Shown here in pieces: positions 24,570-34,651 of a DNA stretch of 49,489 bases. The first letter of the stretch is position 1. Each line of letters opens with the position of its first letter. The translations under genes were made by a program, and so were the position numbers. A model generated the notes under the pieces. The model was not told the DNA's origin, made no database searches, and saw only the letters and a list, made by a program, of their open reading frames with translations. The stretch covers positions 1 through 49,489 of the forward strand of contig JAGBFR010000073.1 in assembly GCA_017936375.1 (NCBI GenBank). Direction: 5' to 3'. Source of the DNA: Clostridia bacterium (GTDB lineage: Bacteria > Bacillota > Clostridia > Christensenellales > Aristaeellaceae).

Positions 24570-24596
24570 TTAGCACTCAAACGAGACGAGTGCTAA
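24570..24596 (+). promoter_or_regulatory. CIRCE operator (HrcA binding site)
   Basis: TTAGCACTC (24570-24578), nine-base spacer, GAGTGCTAA (24588-24596): an exact match to the CIRCE consensus, placed just downstream of the promoter and 33 bases before hrcA. HrcA, kept active by GroEL, represses here; heat titrates GroEL and opens the operon. Confidence 0.97.
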
Positions 24597-24629
24597 CAAC
24601 AGACCGGATCGGCGAAGGGAGGGTGCGAT

Positions 24630-25676
24630 ATGGATCTCGTCGATCGCAAGTACAGGATTCTGCAGGCGATCATCGATGACTACATCCTGACCGCACTGCC
24701 CGTCGGATCCAGAACGATTTCACGCAAATACGAGCAGAAGCTCTCCTCGGCGACCATTCGCAATGAGATGAGCGATCTTGAGGAGCTTGGCTATCTCGAT
24801 TCGCCGCATACCTCCGCCGGGCGCGTCCCGTCCAACAAGGCGTACCGCCTGTATGTGGATCAGATGCTGCGGCCCATGCCGCTGAGCGTGGAGGAGACGG
24901 CGTTCATCAACAGCTGCTTTGAGCGAAGGACGCATCAGGTGGCGGACCTCTCCACGAGGATCGCCCGGGCGCTCTCGAGCATGACGCACTACACCACGGC
25001 GGTCATGACCAGATCCCCGCGCAGCGAGCAGGTGCTCAGCCATCTGCAGCTGGTGCCGGTGGCGGACCGCAGGATTCTGCTGGTGCTGGTCACGCGCGGC
25101 GGCGCCGTCCGCCAGAGCGTATTGGACGTCCCGCGCAGCATCGCGCCGGATGAGCTCTACGCCGTTTCAAGGATCCTGAGCGCGAGGCTGGAGGGCACGC
25201 CGCTCTCCGCACTGCCGGGCAGGCTCGTCGAGCTCAGCGGAGGCGCGGATATGGGTATGGCGGGCATCCTGCAGGCGATGACCGAGCAGCAGCCGGAGGA
25301 GGCGCAGAGCGACGTCTCCGCGCTGGTGATCGGCGGGCGCTCGAATCTGCTCAGCTTCCCGGAATACTCCGACGTCGACAAGGCGAAGGCGCTGCTCTCC
25401 GTGCTGGAGACGCGCGAGAAGGTCGTCTCACTCCTCTCCAACAACGGAGAGATGGAGATCTCCGTCCGCATCGGCCCGGAGACGGGCATGGAAGAGACGA
25501 GGGACTGCTCCATCGTCACCGCGAGCTACAGGCTCAGCGACGGCCGGGTCAATACGATCGGCCTGATCGGCCCGACGCGCATGCAGTACGGCAAGGTGCT
25601 TTCCGTGCTGGGGCAGGTCGGCAGATCGCTGAGCGAGCTGCTTGACGAAAACGACAGGCTGGAGCAGAAGAGATAA
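24630..25676 (+). CDS. hrcA: Heat-inducible transcription repressor HrcA
   Basis: 348 residues. N-terminal winged helix (residues about 1-75): LVDRKYRILQAIIDDYILT, then TISRKYEQKLSSATIRNEM, and LGYLDSPHTSAGRVPSNKAY, all diagnostic; GAF-like middle and the dimerisation tail IGLIGPTRMQYGKVLSVL follow. ATG at 24630 follows GGAGGG. It is autoregulated by the CIRCE element upstream, and the operon continues with grpE 2 bases after its stop. Confidence 0.95.
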   Translation: MDLVDRKYRILQAIIDDYILTALPVGSRTISRKYEQKLSSATIRNEMSDLEELGYLDSPHTSAGRVPSNKAYRLYVDQMLRPMPLSVEETAFINSCFERRTHQVADLSTRIARALSSMTHYTTAVMTRSPRSEQVLSHLQLVPVADRRILLVLVTRGGAVRQSVLDVPRSIAPDELYAVSRILSARLEGTPLSALPGRLVELSGGADMGMAGILQAMTEQQPEEAQSDVSALVIGGRSNLLSFPEYSDVDKAKALLSVLETREKVVSLLSNNGEMEISVRIGPETGMEETRDCSIVTASYRLSDGRVNTIGLIGPTRMQYGKVLSVLGQVGRSLSELLDENDRLEQKR

Positions 25677-25678
25677 TC

Positions 25679-26299
25679 ATGAAAAGAAGAAAGAATAAGG
25701 ACGCAGCTGACAAGACGCTCCGTGAGCGGATCGCCGAGGCGGCTGACGGCATCAAAGAGAGGGCAAGGAACATGAACAGCGAAGAGATCATCAAAGAGAC
25801 CGAGGCGCAGGAGCCGCAGCCCGAGGCTGAGGCGGTCGACGTCAAGGCGCTTGAAGAGGAGCTTGCAAAGACGAAGGCACAGTGCGACGAGTATCTGGAC
25901 CTTGCCCAGCGCAAGCAGGCGGAATTCGCCAACTACCGCCGCCGCACCGAGGGCGTGCGCAAGGAGGCCTTCGACGACGGCCGCAGGGACGCCGTGGGCA
26001 GCCTGCTTCCGATCATCGACAACATCGAGCGCGCGCTTGCCGCCGCCGGCGAGGAGGAGTCCCCGCTCAAGAGCGGCGTGGAGATGGTCCTGCGCCAGAC
26101 GCGCGACGCGCTGACGAAGATGGGCGTCGAGGAGATTGACCCGATGGGTCAGCCCTTTGACGCGGAGCTGCACAACGCTGTCATGCAGGGCAGCGAGGAT
26201 GAGGGCGAGCCGGGCACGGTGTGCCTCGTCCTGCAGAAGGGCTATAAGCTTGGCGAGCGCGTTATCCGCCACGCGATGGTGAAGGTCGTCGCGGGCTGA
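25679..26299 (+). CDS. grpE: Nucleotide exchange factor GrpE
   Basis: 206 residues. GrpE releases ADP from DnaK. A charged N-terminus and a long coiled coil (ALEEELAKTKAQCDEYLDLA) lead to RKQAEFANYRRRTEGVRKEA, LLPIIDNIERALAA and the beta-domain DPMGQPFDAELHNAVMQ; the end GTVCLVLQKGYKLGERVIR and VKVV is the family signature. ATG at 25679 is 2 bases after hrcA; a second ATG at 25772 would shorten the disordered N-terminus by 31 residues and is possible. Confidence 0.95.
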   Translation: MKRRKNKDAADKTLRERIAEAADGIKERARNMNSEEIIKETEAQEPQPEAEAVDVKALEEELAKTKAQCDEYLDLAQRKQAEFANYRRRTEGVRKEAFDDGRRDAVGSLLPIIDNIERALAAAGEEESPLKSGVEMVLRQTRDALTKMGVEEIDPMGQPFDAELHNAVMQGSEDEGEPGTVCLVLQKGYKLGERVIRHAMVKVVAG

Positions 26300-26386
26300 T
26301 CAATGAGGTTCCCCGCCGAAGCGGGTGCTTCCAATATAGTAAACAACTTTCAACACCAACAGTGAATGGATTTGGAGGAAAACATA

Positions 26387-28213
<1,827 letters not shown>

Positions 28214-28389
28214 GCGGGCTGTGCCCGCACCCGGTTCCGAATGAACCTGACGTAGGGCCATCTCCTGCGCACGAGGCCGATGGAGTCGCTGCGTTCGCGC
28301 AGAGGGCGCTCCGCAGCGGCAGCATAAGGGGAACCGGGAGATAAAAGGCAATCATCAAGCGCACAGCCGCCGTCCGTTAGGGCGGCGGC
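28214..28389 (+). ncRNA. Structured intergenic RNA between dnaK and dnaJ (candidate)
   Basis: A compact set of helices. Hairpin GCGGGC-TGT-GCCCGC (28214-28228) abuts the dnaK stop. CCCGGTTCC (28230-28238) pairs perfectly with GGAACCGGG (28330-28338), closing a 109-base domain which contains CCATC/GATGG extended by CCT/AGG, CTGCG-TTCG-CGCAG with a UUCG loop, and CGCT-CCGC-AGCG. A separate hairpin GCCGCCGTCC-GTTA-GGGCGGCGGC lies at 28366-28389. No T tract follows, so these are not simple terminators; they may set the DnaK to DnaJ ratio through processing or attenuation, or be a discrete RNA. Confidence 0.5.
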
Positions 28390-28433
28390 ATCGCGCGGTT
28401 TACAGTTCGTTTTCAGAATAGGCGGTGACTGCT

Positions 28434-29606
28434 GTGGCAGATAAAAGAGACTACTACGAGGTGCTCGGCGTAGGCAAGAGCGCCTCGGATGACGAGATCA
28501 AAAAAGCATACCGCAAGGCAGCCAAGGCGAGCCACCCGGACCTGCATCCCGACGATAAGGAGGCGGAGGCGCGCTTTAAGGAGATCAACGAGGCCTATGA
28601 GGTCCTCTCCGATCCCCAGAAGCGCGCGCGCTACGACCAGTTCGGCCATGAGGACCCGACCATGGGCGGCGGCGCAGGCTATGGCGGCTTCGGCGGCTTT
28701 GAGGATATCTTCGATATGTTCACCGGCGGCGGCTTCGGCGGCTTTGGCGGGCGCAGTACGCGCAGCCAGAATGCGCCCCAGCGCGGCAGCGACCTTCAGT
28801 ACAACCTGACGCTCACCTTCGAGGAGGCGGCTTTTGGCTGCAAGAAGGAATTCAAATTCCAGCGCAGCGCGACCTGCGACTGCTGCAACGGCTCCGGCGC
28901 GAAGCCGGGCACCCAGCCGCAGACCTGCCCGACCTGCCACGGCAGCGGCCAGCAGACGGTCGTCATGAATTCCCCGCTGGGGCGCATGCAGACCGTCCGC
29001 ACCTGCCAGACCTGCGGCGGCAAGGGCAAGACGATCAAGGACCGCTGCACCAAGTGCTCCGGCAGCGGCTTCATGCGCGTGACGCGCACGGTCAATATGA
29101 ACGTGCCGGCGGGCGTGGACGACGGGCAGAATTTCAAGACCATCCCGGGCGAGGGCGAACCGGGCCGCAACGGCGGACCGGCGGGCGATCTGTACATCAC
29201 CTGCACCGTGCGTCCGCACAAGATCTTCAAGCGCGACCGCTACGATATGTACTGCGACGTGCCCGTCTCCTTCACGCAGGCGGCGCTGGGCGGGGATATC
29301 GACGTGCCGACGCTCGAGGGCACGATGAAGTACAACATCCCGGCGGGCACGCAGGAGGGCACGTCCTTCCGCATCCGCGGTCAGGGCATCCAGCAGCTGC
29401 GCGGCACGGGCAGGGGCGATCTGTACTTCACCGTTCACGTCGAGGTGCCCAAGCATTTGGGCGAGCGGCAGAAGGATCTGCTGCGCCAGTTCGAGGATTC
29501 GCTCAACGGGCGCGAGTATGAGCGCCGCAAGAGCTTCGGCGATCAGGTGAAGAGCTATATCAAGGAAAACGCCGAGCGCTTCAAAGAGAAATTCGACAAG
29601 AAATAA
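28434..29606 (+). CDS. dnaJ: Chaperone DnaJ (Hsp40, type I)
   Basis: 390 residues. GTG at 28434 is preferred because it gives the canonical [13 protein letters not shown] start 8 bases after AGGCGG; GTG at 28425 is in frame too. J domain at 1-70 with H34-P35-D36, Gly/Phe-rich linker ([20 protein letters not shown]), and the zinc domain with four CxxCxGxG motifs: [24 protein letters not shown] and CTKCSGSG. The C-terminal substrate domains follow. It stimulates DnaK ATPase. Probably the last gene of the CIRCE operon: a strong terminator follows. Confidence 0.97.
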   Translation: MADKRDYYEVLGVGKSASDDEIKKAYRKAAKASHPDLHPDDKEAEARFKEINEAYEVLSDPQKRARYDQFGHEDPTMGGGAGYGGFGGFEDIFDMFTGGGFGGFGGRSTRSQNAPQRGSDLQYNLTLTFEEAAFGCKKEFKFQRSATCDCCNGSGAKPGTQPQTCPTCHGSGQQTVVMNSPLGRMQTVRTCQTCGGKGKTIKDRCTKCSGSGFMRVTRTVNMNVPAGVDDGQNFKTIPGEGEPGRNGGPAGDLYITCTVRPHKIFKRDRYDMYCDVPVSFTQAALGGDIDVPTLEGTMKYNIPAGTQEGTSFRIRGQGIQQLRGTGRGDLYFTVHVEVPKHLGERQKDLLRQFEDSLNGREYERRKSFGDQVKSYIKENAERFKEKFDKK

Positions 29607-29618
29607 AGGGTTTTCCCG

Positions 29619-29655
29619 GCCTGAGTAAGAATTATTTCTTATTCAGGCTTTTTTG
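29619..29655 (+). terminator. Intrinsic terminator of the heat-shock operon
   Basis: GCCTGAGTAAGAA (29619-29631) pairs with TTCTTATTCAGGC (29636-29648) through one G-U, then TTTTTT. Confidence 0.88.
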
Positions 29656-29717
29656 TGGGCTGCTTTCTGATGGGCAGAAAGCGAATAACCTTGCTTGCCT
29701 GCTGTAAGCAGATTGGA

Positions 29718-29780
29718 TCCGAAGGTTTCCAAAGGGCGATCGGAAAGCCCTTTGGCGGGGCGATGGGGCAGAGCCCCATA
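29718..29780 (+). repeat. Dispersed double-hairpin repeat, copy 1
   Basis: Sequence CCGAAGGTTTCC is followed by palindrome CCAAAGGGC (29729-29737)/GCCCTTTGG (29747-29755), then GCGGGG and a second hairpin ATGGGGC-AGA-GCCCCAT (29763-29779). The second copy is at 30830-30890, on the other side of prmA and in the same orientation. Confidence 0.8.
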
Positions 29781-29841
29781 TCCTCGAAGCGTATTCGAAT
29801 TGAGAGACATAAGCTTGGACAGCTATTAAAGGAGATACTGT

Positions 29842-30789
29842 ATGGATTGGATGGAAATCGTGGTGCACACCACAACGATGGGCGCGGATATCGTCTCCGA
29901 GGTGCTGATGAACGTCGGCGCTGTCGGCACGATGATTGAGGACCGCTATGACGTCACCTCCAGCAAGAAGGAAGACGGCATGTGGGATATGATCGACGAG
30001 GAGGTTCTCGCCAAGATGAGCGAGGACGTGCTGGTCAAGGCGTACTTCAAGGACGACATGAGCGCGCAGGAGACGCTGCTGCTGGTGAGCGAGAAGCTGC
30101 GCGAGGTCGGCAGGATCGACATGGGCTTTGACATCGGCAGCCTCGAGGTGGAAAATAAGAACGTGCAGGAGCAGGACTGGGCGGAGAACTGGAAGAAGTA
30201 TTACAAGCCCTTCCGCGCCGGCGAGCATCTTGTGATCAAGCCGAGCTGGGAAGCTTACGAGGAGAAGGAGGGCGACCTCATCCTCGAGCTCGACCCGGGC
30301 ATGGCCTTTGGCACCGGCACGCACGAGACGACCTATATGTGCATGGAGCAGCTGGAGAAGTACGTGAGGCCCGGCTGCAAGGCGATCGACGTCGGCTGCG
30401 GCAGCGGCATTCTGGGCCTCGCCGCGGCGAAGCTGGGCGCCAGCGATGTGCTGGCGATCGACCTTGACGAGCTGGCGGTGAAGGTCGCCAAGGAGAACAC
30501 CGAGAAGAACGGCCTCGCCGACCGCGTGCGCGTGGTGCACGGCGATCTGCTGGAGAAGGCGGACGAGCAGGCCGACGTGATCGTCGCCAACATCATTGCG
30601 GACGTCATCTGCTTCCTGTGCGGCCCGGCGAAGAAGCACCTGCTGCCGGGCGGCGTGTTCATCTGCTCGGGCATCATCCGTGAGCGCGAGGATGACGTGC
30701 AGGCTGCGCTGGCTGCGGCGGGCTATACTGTCTGCAACCGCCTTGCCAAGGGCTCCTGGGTGTGCCTTGCGGCGAAGGCTGCACAGTGA
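29842..30789 (+). CDS. prmA: Ribosomal protein L11 methyltransferase PrmA
   Basis: 315 residues. SAM-dependent enzyme that trimethylates ribosomal protein L11 on lysines and the N-terminus. N-terminal substrate domain (WMEIVVHTTTMGADIVSEVL), then QDWAENWKKYYKPFRAGEHL, LDPGMAFGTGTHETT, AIDVGCGSGILGLAAAKLGA (SAM loop) and VIVANIIADVI, the PrmA form of the catalytic-face motif. ATG at 29842 follows AAAGGAG. It is bracketed by two dispersed repeats and terminators, so it may be its own transcript. Confidence 0.93.
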   Translation: MDWMEIVVHTTTMGADIVSEVLMNVGAVGTMIEDRYDVTSSKKEDGMWDMIDEEVLAKMSEDVLVKAYFKDDMSAQETLLLVSEKLREVGRIDMGFDIGSLEVENKNVQEQDWAENWKKYYKPFRAGEHLVIKPSWEAYEEKEGDLILELDPGMAFGTGTHETTYMCMEQLEKYVRPGCKAIDVGCGSGILGLAAAKLGASDVLAIDLDELAVKVAKENTEKNGLADRVRVVHGDLLEKADEQADVIVANIIADVICFLCGPAKKHLLPGGVFICSGIIREREDDVQAALAAAGYTVCNRLAKGSWVCLAAKAAQ

Positions 30790-30795
30790 TGGACT

Positions 30796-30824
30796 GAAGA
30801 AATCGTGCATCGATTCTTTTGTTT
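30796..30824 (+). terminator. Probable weak terminator after prmA
   Basis: AAGAAATCG (30797-30805) pairs imperfectly with CGATTCTTT (30811-30819) around TGCAT, followed by TTGTTT. Confidence 0.45.
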
Positions 30825-30829
30825 GATGA

Positions 30830-30890
30830 CCGAAGGTTTCCAAAGGGCGAGCGGAAAGCCCTTTGGCGGGGAATGGGGCGGAGCTCCGTA
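30830..30890 (+). repeat. Dispersed double-hairpin repeat, copy 2
   Basis: Nearly identical to 29718-29780: CCGAAGGTTTCC, CCAAAGGGC (30840-30848)/GCCCTTTGG (30858-30866), GCGGGG, then GGGGC-GGA-GCTCC, where one base change is tolerated by a G-U pair. It ends about 14 bases before the rsmE ribosome binding site. Confidence 0.8.
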
Positions 30891-30913
30891 TTCTGAAACG
30901 ATTGGAGAAAAGT

Positions 30914-31654
30914 ATGCATCGGTTTTTTGCGGATGAGACGGGCATTTCTGGCGGGCTTGCCCGGCTGAATGAAGAGGATTCGCGCCATGCGCTGCGCGTC
31001 CTGCGCCTTGAATGCGGGGATGAGATCGAGCTGGTCTGCGCGCCTGAAAGATATCTGGCGCGCATCGAGTCCACAGAGGCGGACGGCGTGCGCGTGCGCA
31101 TCGTCGAGCCGCTGCGCAGCACGGAGGCGCGCGCAAGGGTGACGCTCTATCAGGGTCTGCCCAAGGCGGACAAGATGGAGCTGATTGCGCAGAAGTGCAC
31201 CGAGCTGGGCGTTGCCGCCGTGCAGCCCGTGGCGATGGAGCGCTGCGTGGTCAAGCTGGAGGGCAAGGATGCGGCCAAAAAGGCAGAGCGCTGGCAGAAG
31301 ATCGCCCGCGAGGCGGTCAAGCAGTGCGCGCGCGTGGACGTGCCCGAGGTGCGCGAGGCGAGGAAGCTGAGCGCGCTGGAACGCGAGCTGCAGGAGCTCG
31401 ATCTGCTGATCGTCCCGTGGGAGGATGCGCGCGACGGCAGCGTGCGCGCATGCGTGGAGCCCTTTGCGGGCAGGGATGCGCGCATCGGCGTCGTCATCGG
31501 CCCGGAGGGCGGCATCTCTGAAAAAGAGGCGCAGTGGCTGCGCGATCAGGCCGGGGGACGGCTTGTGACCCTCGGGCCGCGCATCCTGCGCACGGAGACC
31601 GCGGCGCTTGCGGCGGTCACGATGGTCATGGCATTTCTTGGCGAAATGGAATGA
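30914..31654 (+). CDS. rsmE: 16S rRNA (uracil1498-N3)-methyltransferase RsmE
   Basis: 246 residues from the ATG at 30914 (GGAG at 30904-30907). SPOUT-class methyltransferase. N-terminal PUA-like domain HRFFADETGISGG with DSRHALRVLRLECGDEIELV, then the trefoil-knot SAM domain: YQGLPKADKMELIAQKCTEL, IGVVIGPEGGISEKEAQWL and LVTLGPRILRTETAALAAV, which is the diagnostic C-terminal knot. The prmA-rsmE-mtaB order is the usual one downstream of dnaJ; here a DUF4236 gene has come between rsmE and mtaB. Confidence 0.94.
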   Translation: MHRFFADETGISGGLARLNEEDSRHALRVLRLECGDEIELVCAPERYLARIESTEADGVRVRIVEPLRSTEARARVTLYQGLPKADKMELIAQKCTELGVAAVQPVAMERCVVKLEGKDAAKKAERWQKIAREAVKQCARVDVPEVREARKLSALERELQELDLLIVPWEDARDGSVRACVEPFAGRDARIGVVIGPEGGISEKEAQWLRDQAGGRLVTLGPRILRTETAALAAVTMVMAFLGEME

Positions 31655-31677
31655 TCTCTTCGGAACTGATCCAACAC

Positions 31678-31726
31678 GGAGCATCTTTCGGGCGGCAAGG
31701 CTTGAAAGATGCTCCGCTTTCTTTTA
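31678..31726 (+). terminator. Intrinsic terminator of rsmE
   Basis: GGAGCATCTTTC (31678-31689) and GAAAGATGCTCC (31704-31715), a perfect 12-bp stem, then GCTTTCTTTTAT. Confidence 0.85.
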
Positions 31727-31730
31727 TAAT
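31702..31730 (+). promoter_or_regulatory. Promoter of the DUF4236 gene, embedded in the rsmE terminator
   Basis: TTGAAA (31702-31707), 17-base spacer, TATAAT (31725-31730). The -35 lies in the right arm of the terminator stem. Confidence 0.7.
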
Positions 31731-31791
31731 GGATATCATCAAACGGATGTATGACCGAAAGATAAATGATGAAAGAAAGTAGGAATGCAGC

Positions 31792-32718
31792 ATGCGTTTT
31801 CGTAAAAGTGTAAAGGTCGCCAAGGGCGTCAAGCTCAATCTCTCCAAGACCGGCGCCAGCTTCACCCTCGGCAGCGGCAAGGGCATCTCCCTGAACGTGG
31901 GCAACAAGGGCGCGTATCTCAACTGGAGCATCCCGGGCACGGGCGTGTATGACCGCGTGCGTCTGGATACGCTGCTCAAGGACAAGCTGGGCGGCCTTTT
32001 CGGCTTTGGCAAGAAGGACGAGGAGCCGGAGGTGCAGGCCGAGGCCATCCCGGAGAAGGCGGCCAAGGCAGCCCCGGCAAAGAAGGCGGCGAAGAAGCAG
32101 CCGGCCGGCCCGAGCGAAGAGCAGCTTGACGCGCTCGCGCAGGAGGTTGCGCTGATCAATATCCATCAGCAGGCCATCGACGTCGCGGAGCGTGCAGAGG
32201 GTCTGCTTGTCGCCGGCGCGGCGGAGCAGGACATCGAGGACTGGCTCGGGGAGAGCGAGGCGCCCATCGCCTTCGCCATCGACACCGAGGTGCTCCCGGA
32301 CAAGGGCGTGGTTATGATCGACCTCGATCTGCCGGAGATCGAGGATATGCCGCAGAACAAGCTCACCGAGCTGGCGGACGGCACCATCAAGATCAAGAAG
32401 AAGACCCAGAAGGAGCTGCGCGAGGACTACAGGACCTGCGTGTTCGGCCTGGGCGAGTATGTTGCCAGCCATGTGTTTGCGGTCGTCCCGGCGGCGGAGC
32501 GCATCGTCGTCTCCGCCTATACGCAGCGCAGGGATGAGAACACCGGCGACAACAACGACGAATTCATCTACTCCCTGATCTTTGAGCGCAGCAGCTTTGC
32601 GCCCGATTATCAGGAGCGCGATCCCTATGATTTCTGCGGCGACCTGAAGGGCCGTTTCTACGTCCTTGCCAGCGGCCTGATGAAGAAGATCGCGCCGTAT
32701 GAGCCGGAGGAGATCTGA
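31792..32718 (+). CDS. DUF4236 domain-containing protein
   Basis: 308 residues. The first 55 residues are a DUF4236 domain: MRFRKSVKVAKGVKLNLSKT, GKGISLNVGNKGAYL and SIPGTGVYDRVRL, the conserved pattern of this small all-beta domain of unknown function. An Ala/Lys/Pro-rich linker (about 75-108) and a C-terminal domain of about 195 residues follow, which I do not recognise; it has an amphipathic helix pair (IHQQAIDVAERAEGLLVAGA) and alternating strands. It has a dedicated promoter and lies between rsmE and mtaB. Cytoplasmic; no membrane segment. Confidence 0.72.
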   Translation: MRFRKSVKVAKGVKLNLSKTGASFTLGSGKGISLNVGNKGAYLNWSIPGTGVYDRVRLDTLLKDKLGGLFGFGKKDEEPEVQAEAIPEKAAKAAPAKKAAKKQPAGPSEEQLDALAQEVALINIHQQAIDVAERAEGLLVAGAAEQDIEDWLGESEAPIAFAIDTEVLPDKGVVMIDLDLPEIEDMPQNKLTELADGTIKIKKKTQKELREDYRTCVFGLGEYVASHVFAVVPAAERIVVSAYTQRRDENTGDNNDEFIYSLIFERSSFAPDYQERDPYDFCGDLKGRFYVLASGLMKKIAPYEPEEI

Positions 32719-32764
32719 TCGCTCCGCTTGTGAATTGCTGATAAAGGAGAAACGGAACATTTCC

Positions 32765-34060
32765 ATGATAAAGGGCATGACGGCAGCCTTCCACACGCTG
32801 GGCTGCAAGGTCAATCAATACGATACACAGGCCATGCGCGAGCGCTTTGAGGAGGCCGGCTGCAGGACGGTCGGCTTTGACGAGCGCGCGGATATCTACG
32901 TGGTCAATACCTGCACGGTGACGGGCACGGGCGACAAGAAGAGCATGCAGACCATCCGCCGCTGCCACAGGAAGAATCCTGACGCAGCGATCGTGGTCAC
33001 GGGCTGCCTCGCCCAGCGCGCGGCGGACGAGCTCAGGCTGCCGGGCGTGCGGCTGGTGCTGGGCACGCAGCGGCGCGGCGAGGTGGTGGAGCTGCTTGAA
33101 CAAGCGCTCTCGCAGGACTGCGCGCTCGTCGCCGTGGAATCGCTGCGCAAGGCCCCGTTTGAAAAGCTGATGGTGCACGCGCATGAGGGGCATACCCGCG
33201 CGACGATGAAGATCCAGGAGGGCTGCGACCGCTGGTGCACATACTGCATCATCCCGTCCGTGCGCGGGCCGATCCGCTCGCGCGATATCGACGATATCCG
33301 CGCGGAGGCGCAGAGCCTCGCTGCGGCGGGCTTTAAGGAGGTCGTCCTCACCGGCATCCACCTGACCAGCTATGGCCGCGATCTGGGCGGCGAGGCGACG
33401 CTGCTGGACGCCATCCGCGCCGTGCATGAGGTGGAGGGCGTCGCGCGCATCCGCCTCGGCTCGCTGGAGCCGGTGATCGTCACGCCGGCGTTTGTCGAGG
33501 GAATCGCGCAGATGCCCAAGGTCTGCCATCAATTCCATCTGGCGCTGCAGTCGGGCAGCGACACGGTGCTCGCGCGCATGCGCAGGCGCTATACCAGCGG
33601 GGAATTTCTCGCCGCATGCACGCTGCTGCGCGAGGCGTTTGAGGACTGCGCGCTGACGACGGATGCGATGACGGGCTTCCCCGGGGAGACGGAGCAGGAG
33701 TTTTTGGAGACCTGCGAGACCAGCCGGAAGGCGGGCTTTGCGAGGATGCACGTCTTCCCGTATTCCGAGCGCGAGGGCACGAAAGCGGCTGTCATGGAGG
33801 GCGCTGTTCCGCGGCATATCCGCGAGGAGCGCGCCAGGCGGCTTATCGCTCTTGGCCGGGAGATGGAGCATGCTGCGCTTGCCGCCCGCGTCGGGAAGAC
33901 CGACGAGGTGCTCATCGAGGAGATCGACGGACAGGGGCGCGGCACGGGCTACACCGGCGGGTATATGCATGTATGCGTACCCGGCGCGCAGGTGGACGAG
34001 ATCGTCCGCGTGCGCATCACCGGCGTAGAGGGCGACGCGCTGCTGGGCGAGCGCGAATAA
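32765..34060 (+). CDS. mtaB: tRNA (t6A37-C2)-methylthiotransferase MtaB
   Basis: 431 residues. A radical SAM enzyme that adds a methylthio group to t6A37, the modification whose synthesis needs TsaB and TsaE encoded 20 kb upstream. N-terminal UPF0004 domain with three cluster cysteines (HTLGCKVNQYD, VNTCTVT, VTGCLAQ), then the radical SAM cluster CDRWCTYCIIPSVRG, LTGIHLTSYGRDL, LRLGSLEP-like IRLGSLEP, HLALQSGSD and FPGETEQEF; a TRAM domain closes it. ATG 32765 is used although AAAGGAG (32743-32749) is 15 bases away; an in-frame AUU at 32759 or ATG 32777 are alternatives. Confidence 0.92.
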   Translation: MIKGMTAAFHTLGCKVNQYDTQAMRERFEEAGCRTVGFDERADIYVVNTCTVTGTGDKKSMQTIRRCHRKNPDAAIVVTGCLAQRAADELRLPGVRLVLGTQRRGEVVELLEQALSQDCALVAVESLRKAPFEKLMVHAHEGHTRATMKIQEGCDRWCTYCIIPSVRGPIRSRDIDDIRAEAQSLAAAGFKEVVLTGIHLTSYGRDLGGEATLLDAIRAVHEVEGVARIRLGSLEPVIVTPAFVEGIAQMPKVCHQFHLALQSGSDTVLARMRRRYTSGEFLAACTLLREAFEDCALTTDAMTGFPGETEQEFLETCETSRKAGFARMHVFPYSEREGTKAAVMEGAVPRHIREERARRLIALGREMEHAALAARVGKTDEVLIEEIDGQGRGTGYTGGYMHVCVPGAQVDEIVRVRITGVEGDALLGERE

Positions 34061-34103
34061 ACTGACCCAAATAGAGAGAATTTGAGCATTGGAGGCTATA
34101 CAT

Positions 34104-34448
34104 ATGGATAATTGTCTTTTCTGCAGGATTGCTGCGGGCGAGATCCCGAGCACGAAGGTCTATGAGGACGAGCAGGTGCTGGCCTTCCGCGATATCGCGC
34201 CGCAGGCCCCGACGCATGTGCTGGTCATCCCCAAGAAGCACGTCTCTGGCTGGTATGCCGCCAAGGACGAGGACGATGCGCTGCTCGCGCACCTGATGCG
34301 CACCGCCGCCGCCGTGGCGAAGATGGAGGGCGTTGTGGAGAGCGGCTTCCGCGTCGTCTCCAACTGCGGCCCGGACGCCCAGCAGACCGTCCCGCACCTG
34401 CACCTGCATGTGCTCGGCGGTAAGGAAATGGGCGGGAAGATGGGCTGA
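34104..34448 (+). CDS. HIT family nucleotide-binding hydrolase (HinT-like)
   Basis: 114 residues from the ATG at 34104, 8 bases after GGAGG. CLFCRIAAGEIPSTKVYED is the HinT N-terminus with two zinc-site-like cysteines, HVLVIPKKHVSGW follows, and HLHLHVLGG is the histidine triad. HinT proteins hydrolyse nucleoside phosphoramidates and acyl-adenylates. Normal length for the family. It sits between mtaB and rpsU as in many clostridia. Confidence 0.93.
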   Translation: MDNCLFCRIAAGEIPSTKVYEDEQVLAFRDIAPQAPTHVLVIPKKHVSGWYAAKDEDDALLAHLMRTAAAVAKMEGVVESGFRVVSNCGPDAQQTVPHLHLHVLGGKEMGGKMG

Positions 34449-34544
34449 TTTCCCGATAGGTCCGCGTGCCGTGCGTTTTTTCGCGCAGAATGCGTTTAGG
34501 GCACACAAATCATAGAAAACTTTTGAAGAAAATCGAAATTTGAG

Positions 34545-34573
34545 TTGACGAATAGAGATTGTTGCGCTATAAT
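34545..34573 (+). promoter_or_regulatory. rpsU promoter
   Basis: TTGACG (34545-34550), 17-base spacer, TATAAT (34568-34573), 78 bases before the rpsU start. The leader can form TCCATTG/CAATGGA (34588-34594 with 34610-34616) or, alternatively, CGGCT/AGCCG (34596-34600 with 34631-34635) plus GACG/CGTC. Confidence 0.8.
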
Positions 34574-34651
34574 TAAGCGTACGGTACTCCATTGACGGCT
34601 TGTTTGACGCAATGGATCGTCGAATGATTGAGCCGAGGGGAGGGATACTAG

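Noticed and set aside
26313-26326. CCCGC-CGAA-GCGGG hairpin between grpE and dnaK as a terminator
   Set aside because: Only five pairs and no T tract; dnaK needs transcription through it from the CIRCE promoter. At most an RNA processing site.
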